From: Helopsaltes ochotensis
Lineage: Eukaryota > Chordata > Aves > Passeriformes > Locustellidae
Direction: 5' to 3'
Assembly (NCBI GenBank): GCA_013400155.1
Contig: VXBM01000057.1
Coordinates: 1,843,978-1,907,977 of the forward strand
DNA: 64,000 nucleotides
Shown: positions 51,567-64,000 of the stretch, one piece after another
How the letters are laid out: the number at the start of each line of letters is the position of its first letter
How positions within the stretch are numbered: the first letter of the stretch is position 1
Position numbers and translations under genes: made by a program
The notes under the pieces: model-generated
Seen by the model: only the letters and a program-made list of their open reading frames with translations
Told to the model about the DNA's origin: nothing
Database searches by the model: none

Positions 51567-54460
51567 CCTGTGATACTGCTATGGACTTCAGCATTTCTGA
51601 AAGGCTGAGAAAGTAAATTGCAGTCTCCAGATACGTTGTTCAGCTGGGACTGGTCGCAGAGCAGAACATGGACCAAAGATGTATGACAGATCTTTACCCT
51701 GGATTGGCATTGTGCCTAATGAGAGTATGATTTATGACCGTGATTGCCATAAATGATTCAGAATCTGCCTTATGAAAGTCAAAAGGCCTAAACTCCAGCA
51801 GAGAATATGCAAGGGGCTCAAAACTAGCTTTCACCAGCAAGTTTGTTAGAAGCACAGAGTTCCTGGATGTGGTGGCAGACAACAGACACATGACTTCCCC
51901 TACCCCCTTCTATTTTAAACATACATAACTTAAGTTTGCTTGTGAGATGTTAAATACAGAAATTAGAAATAGCATCAACAGTCATTCAGAGAAGAGTGAA
52001 CAACTCTGGATGCTGCCAACCTCAGTGTTCCAAGAATCCAACTGCTAGCTTAGCAAATACATGGCAAGAATATTCCAGTCCTTCGAGAAGGGCCTGCTGT
52101 AAGTACAATTTGGGCATGGTTTTGGGAAAGGTGTTAGCTAAAACATAGTAATTTACCAAGCATTTTTTTAGGCAGTAGGCACTTCCTAAGCAGAATGTGT
52201 GCCTGTTTCAGTTTTGTTGCCCTTTACAAGTCTGTGCAACTACACCATACATCTGACTACCAGACTTGATAAATTTATTCATTTAGCATGTAGTCATAAC
52301 ACATAGTTGTGCTGGCACAACGAGGCAGCAGTGCCAGATATTGAAACTCAACTGCCAGAAGAAGAGCTTGTCACATTCCACCCACAAGGAGATTGCAGTC
52401 AGATGAAATAGCTGATTTGACAGCCCACTTTGCTGTGAGTGCCAGTTCTGTTTCTCTGCTCTCAGCAAAGCACACCCACAGCCTCTTCCCTCTGCTGCTG
52501 GTACTCCTCGGGTTCTTGTGTGAACTGATTCAGGACACCTAACCTGAGGTGGTGCACACCCAAGAGTCAAGTCTAGTGCCATCCCAAGGACACCAGGCAT
52601 GGCACAGCCCAGGGAGACCTGCTGGGCCAGCGAGCAATCTGAGCACCACCGTTCCTTTTGCTGGAGTGAGCTCTAAGGTGTGGTTTCCCATTTCCTAAGT
52701 AAAAACAGCTGTAGACGCTTCTTCCATCCCATGAAATAACTGGCAATTTCTACTGTCTTCTCTTCCTCAAGGAATGTGTGAGGTACGGGTGAATTTACCT
52801 CACCAAAACAAAGAGGTATTAGTCATGTGACTAAGGGAACTCCACTGATGTCTTGTGTTGAACATTTCCCTGTTGGGCAGTTGCAGTTACCTGTTTTCTC
52901 TAAAACACCTTTCCCGCTTCTGTCAAACCAAAGACTGCCCTCACGCTGCCTTCTCTGCGAACTGGATTTGAAAATAATTGGTAATTCCCAACGAGGGGAG
53001 GAAGTAGTGCACTCATGTCTCCAGTGGTCTTGCCAAACAGTTTGGAGACTTAGAACTTTGCCTTACTGTGAACATTAGTCCTTTTCCTCTAGTTAGCAGT
53101 GCAAGTTTGCCTGTGGCTGATTAAGCTACCCCTTTTCATATCTCAGGTTTTACATCATGAGTGTGCAAGGCGTGCTTTTGATTGAACAAGTGCAATCAGC
53201 AACAAGAAGCCAAGGGCTGGGGATGGAGCCATCCACATCCATCCACACCTACCCCATCACTGACACCTTGCCATAAATTCAGGCTGCTTTTTTGAAACAG
53301 GAAATGTTCATCCTACATGTGTACTCTTTACCAGAATCTGTTTGAGATCCATATTGAGAAATTCCTCAGTGTCCTACCAAAGCTCTGTTCCTTTCTCTGT
53401 AGGAGTTTCTGTTTGAACATGAAGAAAATAATGGTGGCCTCTTCTCAACCATAAATATTTCTTATTCCTCTTCCTACTGTTGGCAAAACTTGGTATATGG
53501 TCTGGTCCACAGAACAAGGTGACTGCAAATGCCTTCATTTTGTCTTCAGTGAGCACTTTTGTATTCTCAGAAAACATGAAGTAGGATGTGGTGGTTACTG
53601 GCCAGGCTGTGTTATCCTGAGAACACGCTGATTTAATAATCCAGAGGTCATCTTTCAGTCTGAGCCAGTGCTACGACAAACTCCTACTGGATCTCAGGAC
53701 TAAGAGCTGTCAGCAGTGAGGCTGTTTTAAACAGGAAGGGAAGCTGGGATGCTGTAGCTAAGGAAGAAGCAGCAGCATTATTTACTCCCTGAAAACACAC
53801 TAGCCCTGAGGAGGGCTTGAGGGCTGGGTTTTGTCTGAAGCAAGGAGGGGCTAGAAGAAGGGTACCATGCAGAGCAAGTTTTTTTTTCTGCATTCTTTTC
53901 TTCAGACTCTGGTACTACAAATGCTAGGGGGGAGCATCTGCTTCCTGGTACCAAAGTTGCATTTAATCTGAATGCTCAGGGTCTTCATTTGTCAGTGGCA
54001 CAATTCATTAACTGAAGCAGAACTGCTGCTTTCTATTACTGGTGTGATCCTTTAGTTATGGGAGAAACTAACTCTGTTAGAAGGTTTATTTTTAAAAGAA
54101 ATTGCAGAATTGAGCCCCTGCTGTTTATATCTGAACCCAAGTAGGTGGGGGGATCAACCAGTCAAATCCTCACACTTACCCTAGTGCAATGAGATTATTT
54201 ATTAGCTAAACTAAAGAGTAAGCAGCCTTTTAAGAGAAGAGCTCTACTTGCAGCCCTGATTTTTATCTCCTCCTTTGTAATGTCTTTTAGCCAGCCACTA
54301 ACAAGAACTGCCTCATATGAGTGACTGCATAAGCACCAATAATGGCTTTCAGTTCAAAACTTACATTTCATTCTTTCTGTGTAAATCTTGCCCATGGGCA
54401 GTGCTTATTTTAATTTTGTGAGTGGCAAATGTCTAATAAAAGAGGCTGGTGTTTGGAACT
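51567..54460 (+). other. ENTPD5: ENTPD5 3' UTR (long)
   Basis: From the TGA stop to just past AATAAA at 54435-54440, which is followed by a GT-rich downstream element (GGCTGGTGTTTGG). No nearer AATAAA was noticed, giving a 3' UTR near 2.9 kb. Open frames inside have no recognisable similarity. Confidence 0.6.
54435..54440 (+). terminator. ENTPD5: ENTPD5 poly(A) signal AATAAA
   Basis: Canonical hexamer with a GT-rich element about 5-17 bases downstream, the usual layout of a cleavage site. A second AATAAA lies at 54618-54623 and could serve as an alternative. Confidence 0.65.
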
Positions 54461-54617
54461 AAAGACAGTGTATCTTGAATTGTCTATTTTAGTAATTAAA
54501 GCATTTTTAACAATATTCAAGATATTGTGGTAAAGTTTGCATAGATATTATTGTTGCCTTGTATCTTTTCCATGAAGCCCTTAAGACTAGCCCATTCCAT
54601 GAGAAACACCATTATTA

Positions 54618-54623
54618 AATAAA
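54618..54623 (+). terminator. alternative ENTPD5 poly(A) signal
   Basis: A second AATAAA 183 bases past the first, without an obvious GT-rich downstream element. Weak candidate. Confidence 0.3.
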
Positions 54624-55063
54624 GCACTAAGAGAAAGGCAGGGAAAAGGGTAAAAGAATGACAAACAGAATTTTAAAATATATCTGCCCCCATGCGTTTT
54701 CTCCCTCTGCTGGAAACTACCCCTTCTGTCTGAGCTGAAGTGCCAAGAACTGGGAGTGAGGTTACAGCTCTAGCAATCATAGCAGAAGAAACTGAAAGTA
54801 ATTAAGCAGCAAAAGCTGTTAAAAATTAACCAGCAGTTGGCTGGTTCAAAATTCAGCACTGTGTTTGCCAAAAGACAATCAGCTGTGCACACCTCAATCT
54901 TCAATTCAGGAGGCCCAAATTAAAAGCACCTTCTACATTTAGTTCTGTGCCTGAAGACATCGTGGTACTATGGAAAGAAACCCTAAATCCTCTTGAGGCG
55001 GGCAAATGAGAAATCTTTTGTATAAACCAGTGGATGATGTAATACACAGCTCAGTCCCTCAGT

Positions 55064-55069
55064 TTTATT
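55064..55069 (-). terminator. COQ6: COQ6 poly(A) signal AATAAA (minus strand)
   Basis: TTTATT on the plus strand reads AATAAA on the minus strand, 90 bases after the COQ6 stop codon. It implies a very short 3' UTR. It sits about 0.6 kb from the ENTPD5 signal, so the two genes converge tail to tail. Confidence 0.65.
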
Positions 55070-55158
55070 GTAAATTAAAATAACAATTCAAAGATTCAAG
55101 TCCCTTTAAAGGGCAAGGCATTCATAGGCAGGCTGCTGACAGGCAGACTGACAACAGA

Positions 55159-58100
55159 TCACTTGCTGGCAAAAGCCATTATTTGCTCCTAAAAGAGAAG
55201 AAAAAGAGAAGTAATTCATAAGCTCGTGTCCTAGAAAGAACCTTTAGGCACATTCCCTTTCATATAAATGAACAACAGTTCGTGGCCAGTCTTTCTAGCC
55301 ACGTACAGAGAACCTATCCCTATGTCCTAGAACATTAACAAAATTGTCTCATTCCTTTCCTTCCCAAGTAGCACAAAACTGGTATCACCAATGGGTTCTG
55401 TGCTCAGAAAAGACATCTTTGTTTGTTTTTTCCTTTTAAACAGAGAAAGAGAGAAAAAATTCTGAGCACTGAAGCAGCAGCACAGTCTTCCTTAATGAAG
55501 ACACAGTGCCGGTGGCAGTTGCTCTGCCTTAGGAATGTACTGGTTTTCAATTGAGGAAGTGTCTCAACTGTGACCCTAACACAAAGGAAACAGGGCACCT
55601 GTGTTTAATATGAAGATGGAGAATAAATAAAAATTGAAATCCAAAAATGAGAGTAGAATTTGCTGGTGCTTGGGAGCTTTGAGAGCAGAGGACATAAGGA
55701 ACCTCACAAAAATCCAGCAACTCGGTCAAGAGAATGAGGAGTTCTGGCAGATACACTGCAAACCGAGGATCTGTGTTTAAGACAGAAACTCCTCACCACT
55801 GCCTTCCTCAGGTAATTTCCATTTTAGAAACTTGAACTTCTGACATGAGGGAGCAATTCACAAGGCAAAACAGCGCAGAAACAGGAAAGTGTGGGCTGCA
55901 CACTGCATCTATGAAGTCACCCAATGTCTTAGTGAAGATGTGTCCTCACAGGCCTGCTTTTTCTGTGCATTGCTGGAATACAATTCAAGGTTTGACATTT
56001 TAATTCCATAGAAAAATAAAGCCGAAGACTTCTGATGGCCTCTAACTCCTAATTACTGATACAGAATATAAGACACTTAGAAGTGAGATCCTTACTTTGA
56101 CAGGAGGCAGGGCATTTGTTGCTTGCAATCCCCATGTCCTCAGCAACACCAGAGGAGCCAGTGTGGTAGAGTACAGCCTTTTTAACACATCAGTGGCAGC
56201 TATCAAGGAGACATTATGCCTCTGACGTTCTGTTTCAAACTTGAGGAGGTGTTTTAAGGAACCTGGAAGAGATAATTGAGTGCTTCTATTACACGTGATG
56301 GGCCACAAATAATTGAGCATCTTGTCTATAGAGCAGTTTCCCCTAGCAACTGAAAGAGAACAGAAAAATGGTCCATCTCAATAAAGACCTCTTTCCACCA
56401 GCTAGCTACTGCTCTTCATCTCATCACCTCTCTAAACTGCCATCCTGCAGAGCTTTATTTTTTTTAAAGCAGCTCTAAGATTTGTGGGATGGAAACTGCA
56501 TCCAAGAATCGTGAACTGCTCCACAGCCAATGGACATTACAACAGCTTTGCTTCAACAAAGCTTTTCAAACAGAAACATGCTTAACCAGAGGTACTGCAG
56601 CAAAGGCCTGGAAGACTGATCCTCTTACTGCCACTGTGTTGGCTGAGATCCTTACCCAGATCACACCCGCTGAAGGCTGCTGCACTGAGGTGATGAGCTA
56701 AACATGCAATATCACCAAAGCCCAGGTTCACTCCTTGTCCTGCAAGTGGGTGGACTCTGTGTGCTGCATCCCTGGAGCAAGAGAAGACAGAAATTTATTT
56801 CCCTTCTTGAAGAAAGCCACAGAGGCTGACAAACCCCAGAAGGGATCAGTGTAGCACTCCTCACCTCTTTGCAATGAAGCACCTTAGAGCTGCATATGCC
56901 CTTTATCCAGTACTTCCTTGCATGCTATGCTGAACTACCTGACTGCCTCTCCAGTTTTAAGAAGCAAGACAAAGGGGAGGTAACAAAAAGCAGGTCTGAA
57001 AGGAAAAATTATAAAGAGGTGACTAGCCAAAGTCCTCTCAGATCATGTGTGGAACAGGCCTTTATGTTTTTGTAAGTGACCTCAGCGCAACAGGAGTTCT
57101 GTCAATGGCACATTGCACAAACACAAAGTGGACACACATCATGAGTATAAAGGAGAGGTGGGATTATCATTGAATAGAAACAAAATCGAGTTCTTCTATG
57201 AACAGCCTTACCTGTAAAGCTCAAAGACAAACATTGATTTGGGAGTCACAAAGTTAGAGAAATTAAATGAAGTTTTGATTTGAAATGCAAAATAATGTAC
57301 TTTACCAAGCTACAAGGCACAGTGTGCTCCCAAACATAGATTAGTTCACAGGTTGGAAAGATGAAAAGTACCACATGGAAGTGTAGCACAGCATCCAAGA
57401 ATTACTAAAAGCTACCACCATACTGCAGCTGGGGCAGAGGAGAAAGTACATGTGACCTTAGAATACAAGAAATGAGGTATTTTCCTGTTTGAGTAAGTCA
57501 CCATACAAAAGTCTCTAACATCCCACATGGAGTAATTTTTGTCATTTGTGTTCAAGAAAGGTGAGTTTAAAACTTGAACTGGTGCACAGAATGGCTGGTA
57601 CCATGTAAGGGGCAGTACAAAGCCAGCATGAGATACTGGATTGTTTCACTGGACTGTATAAACCATGAAAGGGAAATAATTATCTTTCAATTTACACAGA
57701 AAGCACATATAATGGGCAGAAAGCTACTCATAAAAAAGGACACGAGAGCACACAGAACAAACTGGACCTGGGTAAAGTCAAACTGGAACTATATATTATT
57801 TCTATCATCCAATTTGTTGACTGGGAGTTGCTAATCTCACATCATTTCTAGCCACACGCCACCCGCTCACCCACAGGCTCCCACTGAGGACCTTACCCGA
57901 TAAGAGCCACGCGGTGCTGCACATACTCTGTCGCGTGCCCCATTCCAAGAGGGAACATGGCTCGGCTCTCTGGATCTACTTTAGCAACACTTGGGGGCAG
58001 CTGACGGACTGCAGTCCCTGAGGGCTTCAGGAGTGAAATGGCAGAACGGAACATTGCCCCAGCAGTGTCAATGAAGTCAGAGTGATTTATGTTGCTCCAC

Positions 58101-61100
58101 TGAAACAGACAAACAAATCTTTGGAAGTTGACCCAAACTAGAGCCTTAAAAGAACCCAGCTGAAAAAAAAATCTGAGTTCTGAATACTGAATTTTAACCA
58201 CTTGGACAAAACTATACAATAGAAAAAACTATCTTCGCCATTTTACGACATACAAATTTCCAACTAAGATGAGCCTACTCTTCCTGCCTTTTGGTAATTT
58301 AGGTTAACTTCTGTGACTTTCAGAACTAACATAATTCAGTTCCAAGGGGTCATCTTTTCTTTGCTAAGTGCCTCTTTAGTATCATTCTCACCAGAGGAAG
58401 GAACTTCAGAATCCACCTCTCCCATTACTGTTGTTTAAGCTACAGGATTCCATTCTATTTCTTAAAGTCTTTTCCCTGCCACAAGGCTGATACTCACAAA
58501 GGCAGAGTTGATGCTATCCACAAAGCTTTCCTCATCCATAGTGAGAAGTTCTGATGCATGGTCATGAGATGTAGACCAGACCAGAGAGCTGGCAGTGTCA
58601 GACAGCTAGTTTAAGAGAATGTCAAGGGTAAATATCAAGAGAAAAAGAAGCAAAAATAAATATTCAGCACAAAGATTTCTCCACTGCCCTGCCTCACACC
58701 AATCCCTCTGAAAATTACAGTTCCAGCCCAACTTGTTACAAGTGGGAAATGCCAAGGATAAAGTGAGATGGCAGGAGGGGAAAACGCAATAAATGGAGAG
58801 AGTAAAGGGCAGATGTGCAATTTCTTAAGAGGCAGAACTAACACAGAAAGGCATGGACAGAAATAAAGTTAGTAGACTACAAAAATTTTAAGAAACATTT
58901 TAAAAAATACAGACCCCTTACCGGAAGAAGCGCAATTGGCCCGGTGGGAAGGAACCGCTGCCATGCTACATTGTTGTCTGTGGCCTACAGTGGAAAGAAG
59001 CAAGTGGATAGCAAGCCAGATCACCTTCTTAGGTTCTGCTGCTTATGGAAGAGTCAGTTTAGCAGCATTTTACCTCAGATAAATGCAGAGTAGCCACCAC
59101 AGCTGACTGGTCATACTGATGTTCAATGTTCTTAATTTCAGCTTCCTTCCGGACCACAGAGTTATGACCATCTGCACCAATCTGTAAAACAAAGAGATGC
59201 AAAGCAACTTCTTTCACAGCTCCTAGAAAGACTAGGAGCTAGTATTTCACTCTAAAAATTTCAGCCTGCATCTATTTATTGTCTGTTCATTCAGAAAAAA
59301 AAAAAATATCCCCCAAAACCAGAAGAGGTGACCCCTTCCGCTCTTCTCAAATTCAGCAGCATCTCCTTGCACCAGGCAGAGAGAAGGCCCCTCTCTGACA
59401 GGCCTAGCCACTCACCTCACTCTAGCATTCCATGTAGGCAGAGTGGCACACATGAAATCAGAACCAAATCCAGTGAAAAGGACTTGGGTTAGAGATGATG
59501 CCTTATCAACAGAAATAAAGAGCTTAGTTACCAACAGCTTGGTCTGAAGTCTGCGTCCATCAGCTAACTCAACTTGGACCCAAGGGCTTGTGTCAGAGCT
59601 GTGGGAAGGAAGGGGCCAGGTGTACCCAACTGCTTTGCTCCTGTAGAAAACCTCCACCCGGTCTGATGGGAACACAGAGTACCATGGTCACAGCATGACA
59701 CGGACAGGCAAAAAGGAAACATCGCTACAACAGCCACACATGTCTTAAGAGCACCCTAAGAGCTCACCCTACAATTCTCAAGGCACCCTCAAAGAACAGA
59801 TATGGACAACCCCTTGCCACTGCAAGGCCTGCTCTGGACAGGAGCTACAGATCTTTTAATTAAGTCCAATTTTGGAGAGACTGTGTTCTGGAGAACTACA
59901 TATGGAAAAGCTTTCCTGCTCCGTAGCCTTTGGAAGTCAGATTTCTCCCCCCTTCCCAACTCCAGATGCTGCCCATTTCTCAAGAGTTACTTCTTAGATG
60001 AATTTCTCCCTCTCAAGACTTAGTACACACAACAGAAGGCAAGTAACTGAAAGCTACCTGCAGGAAATAATACATTGAAGAAGTTGTCCACTACCTGCTA
60101 CTGCATCTAACTGTTTTGTGAGAGCAGACATAATGACATCATTCTCCACTATGTAACCCATGTCATCTAAGTCATCTTTCTCAAAAACGATCATGGCTTC
60201 TGAACAAGCATCCCACACCTACGAAGAAAAAATACATTACATGAAGCTATGTGATAAACAAGTCCATTTCAGGGACTTAACAGCAAAAAGACACAGTAAT
60301 CTAGAAATACAGAACGAGAGGAAGCATCCTGGATTACTGTCCATTCCCAGCTACTAAAGTGCACCACAAACTAATTTCATTAAATGATTTAGCTTAAGCT
60401 CAAAAAGTAATTCCAAGTCAAGTTTTTTATCCCTACTTTTCTGTTACATAATTGACATATAAAGCTACCCTACAACCTTGCTGTAGGTTAACCCCAGCAG
60501 GAAGTTCAGCCCCAAACAGCTGCTTCCTTACTCCTCTGCACTGGGATGGGGAAGAAAACTGGAAGGGTGAAAGCACAAAACTCATGGCTTGAGGTAAACT
60601 CAGTTTAATAGGAAAAGCAAAAGCCACATGTGCAAGCAAAGCAAATCAAGGAATTAATTCACTGCTTCCCAAGGGCAAGCATGTATTTAGCCAGGAGAGC
60701 AGGGCCCCATCAAGCATAACGGTTACTTGGGAAGACAAACACCATTACTCCAAACTTCCCATCTTTCCTTCTTCTTTTCCTCAGCTTTTATTGCTGAGCG
60801 TGACACCATATGGTATGGATTATCAGTCAGGGTCAGTTGTCCAGCCTGTGCACCCCCAGCCTGCTCACCAGCAGGGCAGTGTGAGAGCCTTGGCACTGTG
60901 TAACTGCTCCTCAGCAATAGATAAAACATCCCTGTGTTATCAACCGTTTTCAACACAAATCTGAAACACTGTCCCATACAAGCTAGCATAAAGAGAAGAA
61001 ACTCTATCCCAGCCAAACCAATACACACCCTTTACAATTATTTCCTGGCTAATACCCATGCCTCAATATCTACAGCTGCCATTAGGAATCCACCTTTCAG

Positions 61101-64000
61101 CCTGTAACATCAAAACCCTGAGGACAGGTATTTTGAGCAGACTACTACCCACAGAAAAGGGACAGAAATTAACATAAGCAGGATCTGCCCTTTACCATAG
61201 AAAGAAAAACCTTTGTATCATTGATGTAAGTACTTTTGAGAATTCAAAGTAGACAGACACGTGCTATCTGCAACCCTAAGTCAGGCACCTGCATTCGCCG
61301 GAACGGTTTGAGTCTCAGGCTGCAGATGTGATCCCAGGCACCACAACCTGAAACAGAAAAAGGACACAAGTACATGGAGATATAGCTTCACGTGTGACAC
61401 TGAGATCAAAACAAAAACTGAAGCTCACTCCGTACTCTCCCTCCACCCTTCCCTGACTATGCTCAGGCTTGGCTTGCACCATCCCTAGACAGGGCCAGGT
61501 CTGCCTCAGCTATCACAGCTCCAGAATCACACTGTCTTACTGTTAACGCAAGCCAGAAGGAAAGAAACGAGCTCTCCATGAACCTCTGACCTAACAGACA
61601 ACTGTCTCATCACTGGATAATAGAACAGGCAGAGAAATGCACAGCCATTATTGTAAAGAACATTGCTTTCTCCATAAGGAATCAAGGCTCAAATATCTTT
61701 TTAAAATGATAATTCTAATTTATTGAGGACTGAGTTACCAGACTACAAAGCCCTAAGCTCCTTTTGAGAATAGAACACTCCAGGTGCTGTAGAGAGCATC
61801 TCACCACCTTTCACTAGCCTAAAGTCACAAATATTTATATAATAACAAATCAGACCAAGATACCAGAACACAGATCCCTACTATCAAGAGAATTTGGATT
61901 TAATAACCACAACTCAGCATGTAGAGACAAAGGCAAATTCTACTGATGTTAGGGTAAAGGCAGCACATGGTCAAAACGGGTTTTGTTTAAACAAAACCAG
62001 CTGAAATATAAATGTTAAAAATGCAAACAACAAAATCATACTTACTGCTTAGGAGGGTTGCTGATCCTGGAGAAATGGAACTGACCCTGTTACTGTAACT
62101 GTCTGGCATATGATCGTAGTCTTTCCTAGGACCAGCCTCCAGCAAAGCAATCTTTTTATCATGAAAGTGGATGTCATGCCCTAAAATAAGTAAATACATG
62201 CTTTGTTACAATGTTCCTTCCAAAATCTCAAAAATAAAACACCAGAGTTTTTGTAAAAAGATAGAGTAGATACAACATTTAATAAAAAAATACATGTACA
62301 ATACAGGTTTTGACCAGGCAGGTAAATTTTTGTATGTTAAAGCTTTATGACTACAGTCTTGTTGCTGAGATGGACAACTCTTTTGCAGCTAAAGCAAGGA
62401 TTACATCGTTTCCTTTTACATAAAGCTTAAATTTTTGTACAAATTTGTGCCATTTTTTATGAAAATTAATTACTGAAGTATTATCAATTTCAATATCAAA
62501 AATTGAAATCTGCAATGCTTACTCCATGCACAGAACACATTTTCCAGAGCTTAAACATAAATTCTCCTTTAGAAGAAGATATCAAAATAAAACTTCTGTG
62601 ATACGTAGCAATTACATTAATGTTTTCTCTGTCCTTATATTCTGACAGTGAAATAGCACAGGCAGTTTAGACTTTAAACTTTCAGTTAAAGAGAAACAAA
62701 AAAAAAAAAGAAGACTCAAGTCTACAGCTGAGCTGGCCATGCCTGCAACACCCCAAACACCACAGATGTACAAGGTACTGAGGACAGAAGCGGTGTCCTT
62801 ACAACATCTAGAGTTCACTACTACAGCAGCCCTAAAGACAGCAGTGTCCTGGGCTTATTTTCTAATTATGTACAGTAACACCTCATCTCCTGAGTGGTCC
62901 CAAACCTGCTTGTCAGCCTTGGATATCACTGCTGGACGGGATACTTATGCTGTCTCAAATCCACTGTGCTCTTGTTTAACAATACAAACAAAACTTTAGC
63001 TTGCAAGGTAAACCCTTATACTTGCAAAGCACTTATTGCTCAGGATCTTTGATCTTCTGTGCACTATTTTTTTAGGTTTCTGTCACTACAGCACCCTTCT
63101 GAATCCATATTACAAATAAAGAAGCAGCCAGTACTCTCAGGATCTCTAATAATACAAAGCAAGCAGAAATCTATTTTAACTTGGTATTCCAGTGTTTAAA
63201 ATACAGGGTTAGAAAATGAAACTTGGGATCAGATAATAATGATCAAAGGGATGGAGCACCTCTCCTACAAGGAAAGGCTGAGAGAATTTGGTTTGTTCAG
63301 CTTGGAAAAGAGATGACTTAGGGGTGTCTGAACTGTGGGCTTACAGTACCTGAAGGGAGCCCACAAGAAAGATAAAAAGAGACTTTTTACAAGATCCTGG
63401 ACAGTGGCAGGACAAGGGGGAATGGATTCAAAGTGAAAGAGAGTAGGTTTAGATTAGATATTAGGAGGAAGTTCTTTGCTGTGAGGGCAGTGAGACACTG
63501 GAGGAGGTTACTCAGAGAAGTAAATGTCCCAGCCCTGGAGGTGTTTGAGGCCAAGCTGGACGTGGCTCAGAGCAACCTGGTCTATGGAAGGTGTCCCTGC
63601 ACACAGCAGGGGCTCGGAATTTAAGTGATATTTAAGGTCCCTTCCAACCCATTCTATGATTCTATAATCAGAAAAGCATTTTCAGCTGTGGGTGACATTA
63701 TCTATCAGCTAATTAAGGGTGAGCATATTCGACAAAAATACTACAGTCTATAAATCTCTAATTAGTGAGTCCATTAACAGCTGTGCACACACTGATACGG
63801 CTAGGCTCATCATTGATCAGCTCAGCAAACAGCTTTAGGTCAACTTAGAGCGTTCCCACACGAGGACGCAGAATCACGGAGATCCCTCAGCAGGATGCTG
63901 GACATTGAGATCCTACACAGGGTTATCTCACCCTGCGGGCGAATGGGTCACAGCCTTACCCAGCACGGCGGCCATGGCGCTCCCGACCATGCCCCCGCCC
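55159..64000 (-). CDS. COQ6: COQ6, ubiquinone biosynthesis FAD monooxygenase (N-terminus cut by window edge)
   Basis: Flavin monooxygenase of the mitochondrial coenzyme Q synthome that hydroxylates the benzoquinone ring precursor (C5 position). Minus-strand exons in coding order: 63960-64000 (partial), 62046-62180, 61289-61347, 60095-60218, 59532-59662, 59074-59181, 58922-58984, 58498-58605, 57897-58099, 56656-56771, 56096-56262, 55159-55188 (EQIMAFASK then TGA). All joints are GT-AG and in phase: 427 codons plus stop, and about 41 missing N-terminal codons restore the human 468. Visible signatures: dinucleotide-binding glycines GGGMVGSAMA at the very start, the DG motif IGADGHNSVVR, the FAD motif GDAAHRVHPLAGQGVNLGFGD, and the C-terminal block ETERQRHN then LLRTWGLQATNAL. 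No break seen. The first exon with the transit peptide lies mostly beyond the right edge. Intron 62181-63959 holds a CR1 copy. Confidence 0.97.
63236..63668 (+). mobile_element. CR1 LINE, 5'-truncated 3' end
   Basis: About 430 bases follow the CR1 3' region in order: GGATGGAGCACCTCTCCTAC, GGAAAGGCTGAGAGA, a GGAGGAAGTTCTTTGCTGTG block, CTGGAGGTGTTTGAGGCCAA, GGTCCCTTCCAACCC, and the terminal ATTCTATGATTCTAT repeat. It is 5'-truncated as is usual, and lies antisense to COQ6 in the intron after the first exon. The 63-codon open frame inside it is only the decayed end of the element. Confidence 0.92.

Noticed and set aside
63433..63624. 63-codon frame near the right edge as a small gene
   Set aside because: It lies entirely within the CR1 copy.
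1..64000. CRISPR arrays, operons, tRNA or rRNA genes, and endogenous retroviral genes
   Set aside because: No regularly spaced repeats, no cloverleaf or rRNA sequence and no gag/pol-like frames were recognised by eye. A tRNAscan or Rfam search was not possible, so small RNAs could have been missed.

Overview
This is a vertebrate nuclear window, most likely from a bird. It carries a CR1 retrotransposon end with the ATTCTATGATTCTAT-type tail, plus a shorter CR1 tail. Genes are split by compact GT-AG introns. Two GC-rich CpG-island promoters fell into assembly gaps. The gene order LIN52(-), ALDH6A1(+), BBOF1(-), ENTPD5(+), COQ6(-) mirrors, from memory, the human 14q24.3 block; CR1 also occurs in turtles and crocodilians, so the bird call is probable rather than certain.

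Layout. 1-13.2 kb is LIN52 intron sequence; its last coding exon was not found and probably lies left of the window. 13.2-15.1 kb holds four LIN52 exons (minus strand). A CpG island with a 406-base N gap (15175-15580) separates LIN52 from ALDH6A1, so the two genes are divergent and their first exons are hidden in the gap. 15.7-24.5 kb holds eleven ALDH6A1 exons (plus), with a 3' UTR to about 25.4 kb. 25.4-30.2 kb is AT-rich with no supported gene. 30.2-30.7 kb holds a broken minus-strand coiled-coil exon that I read as a relic of BBOF1. A second CpG island with a 526-base gap (31330-31855) is probably the ENTPD5 promoter. All thirteen ENTPD5 coding exons lie at 37.1-51.6 kb (428 codons plus stop), followed by a roughly 2.9 kb 3' UTR. 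COQ6 runs in from the right edge on the minus strand: twelve exons, 427 codons plus stop, lacking only about 41 N-terminal codons. ENTPD5 and COQ6 converge with their poly(A) signals about 0.6 kb apart.

The genes are housekeeping and not a functional cluster: LIN52 (MuvB/DREAM cell-cycle repression), ALDH6A1 (mitochondrial valine and thymine catabolism), ENTPD5 (ER nucleotide diphosphatase aiding glycoprotein folding), COQ6 (ubiquinone ring hydroxylation). Every exon joint listed was checked by hand for GT/AG borders and reading-frame phase. The most unusual observation is the apparent loss of BBOF1, a multiciliated-cell basal body gene, by deletion and nonsense decay. I saw no sign of a novel multi-gene system.
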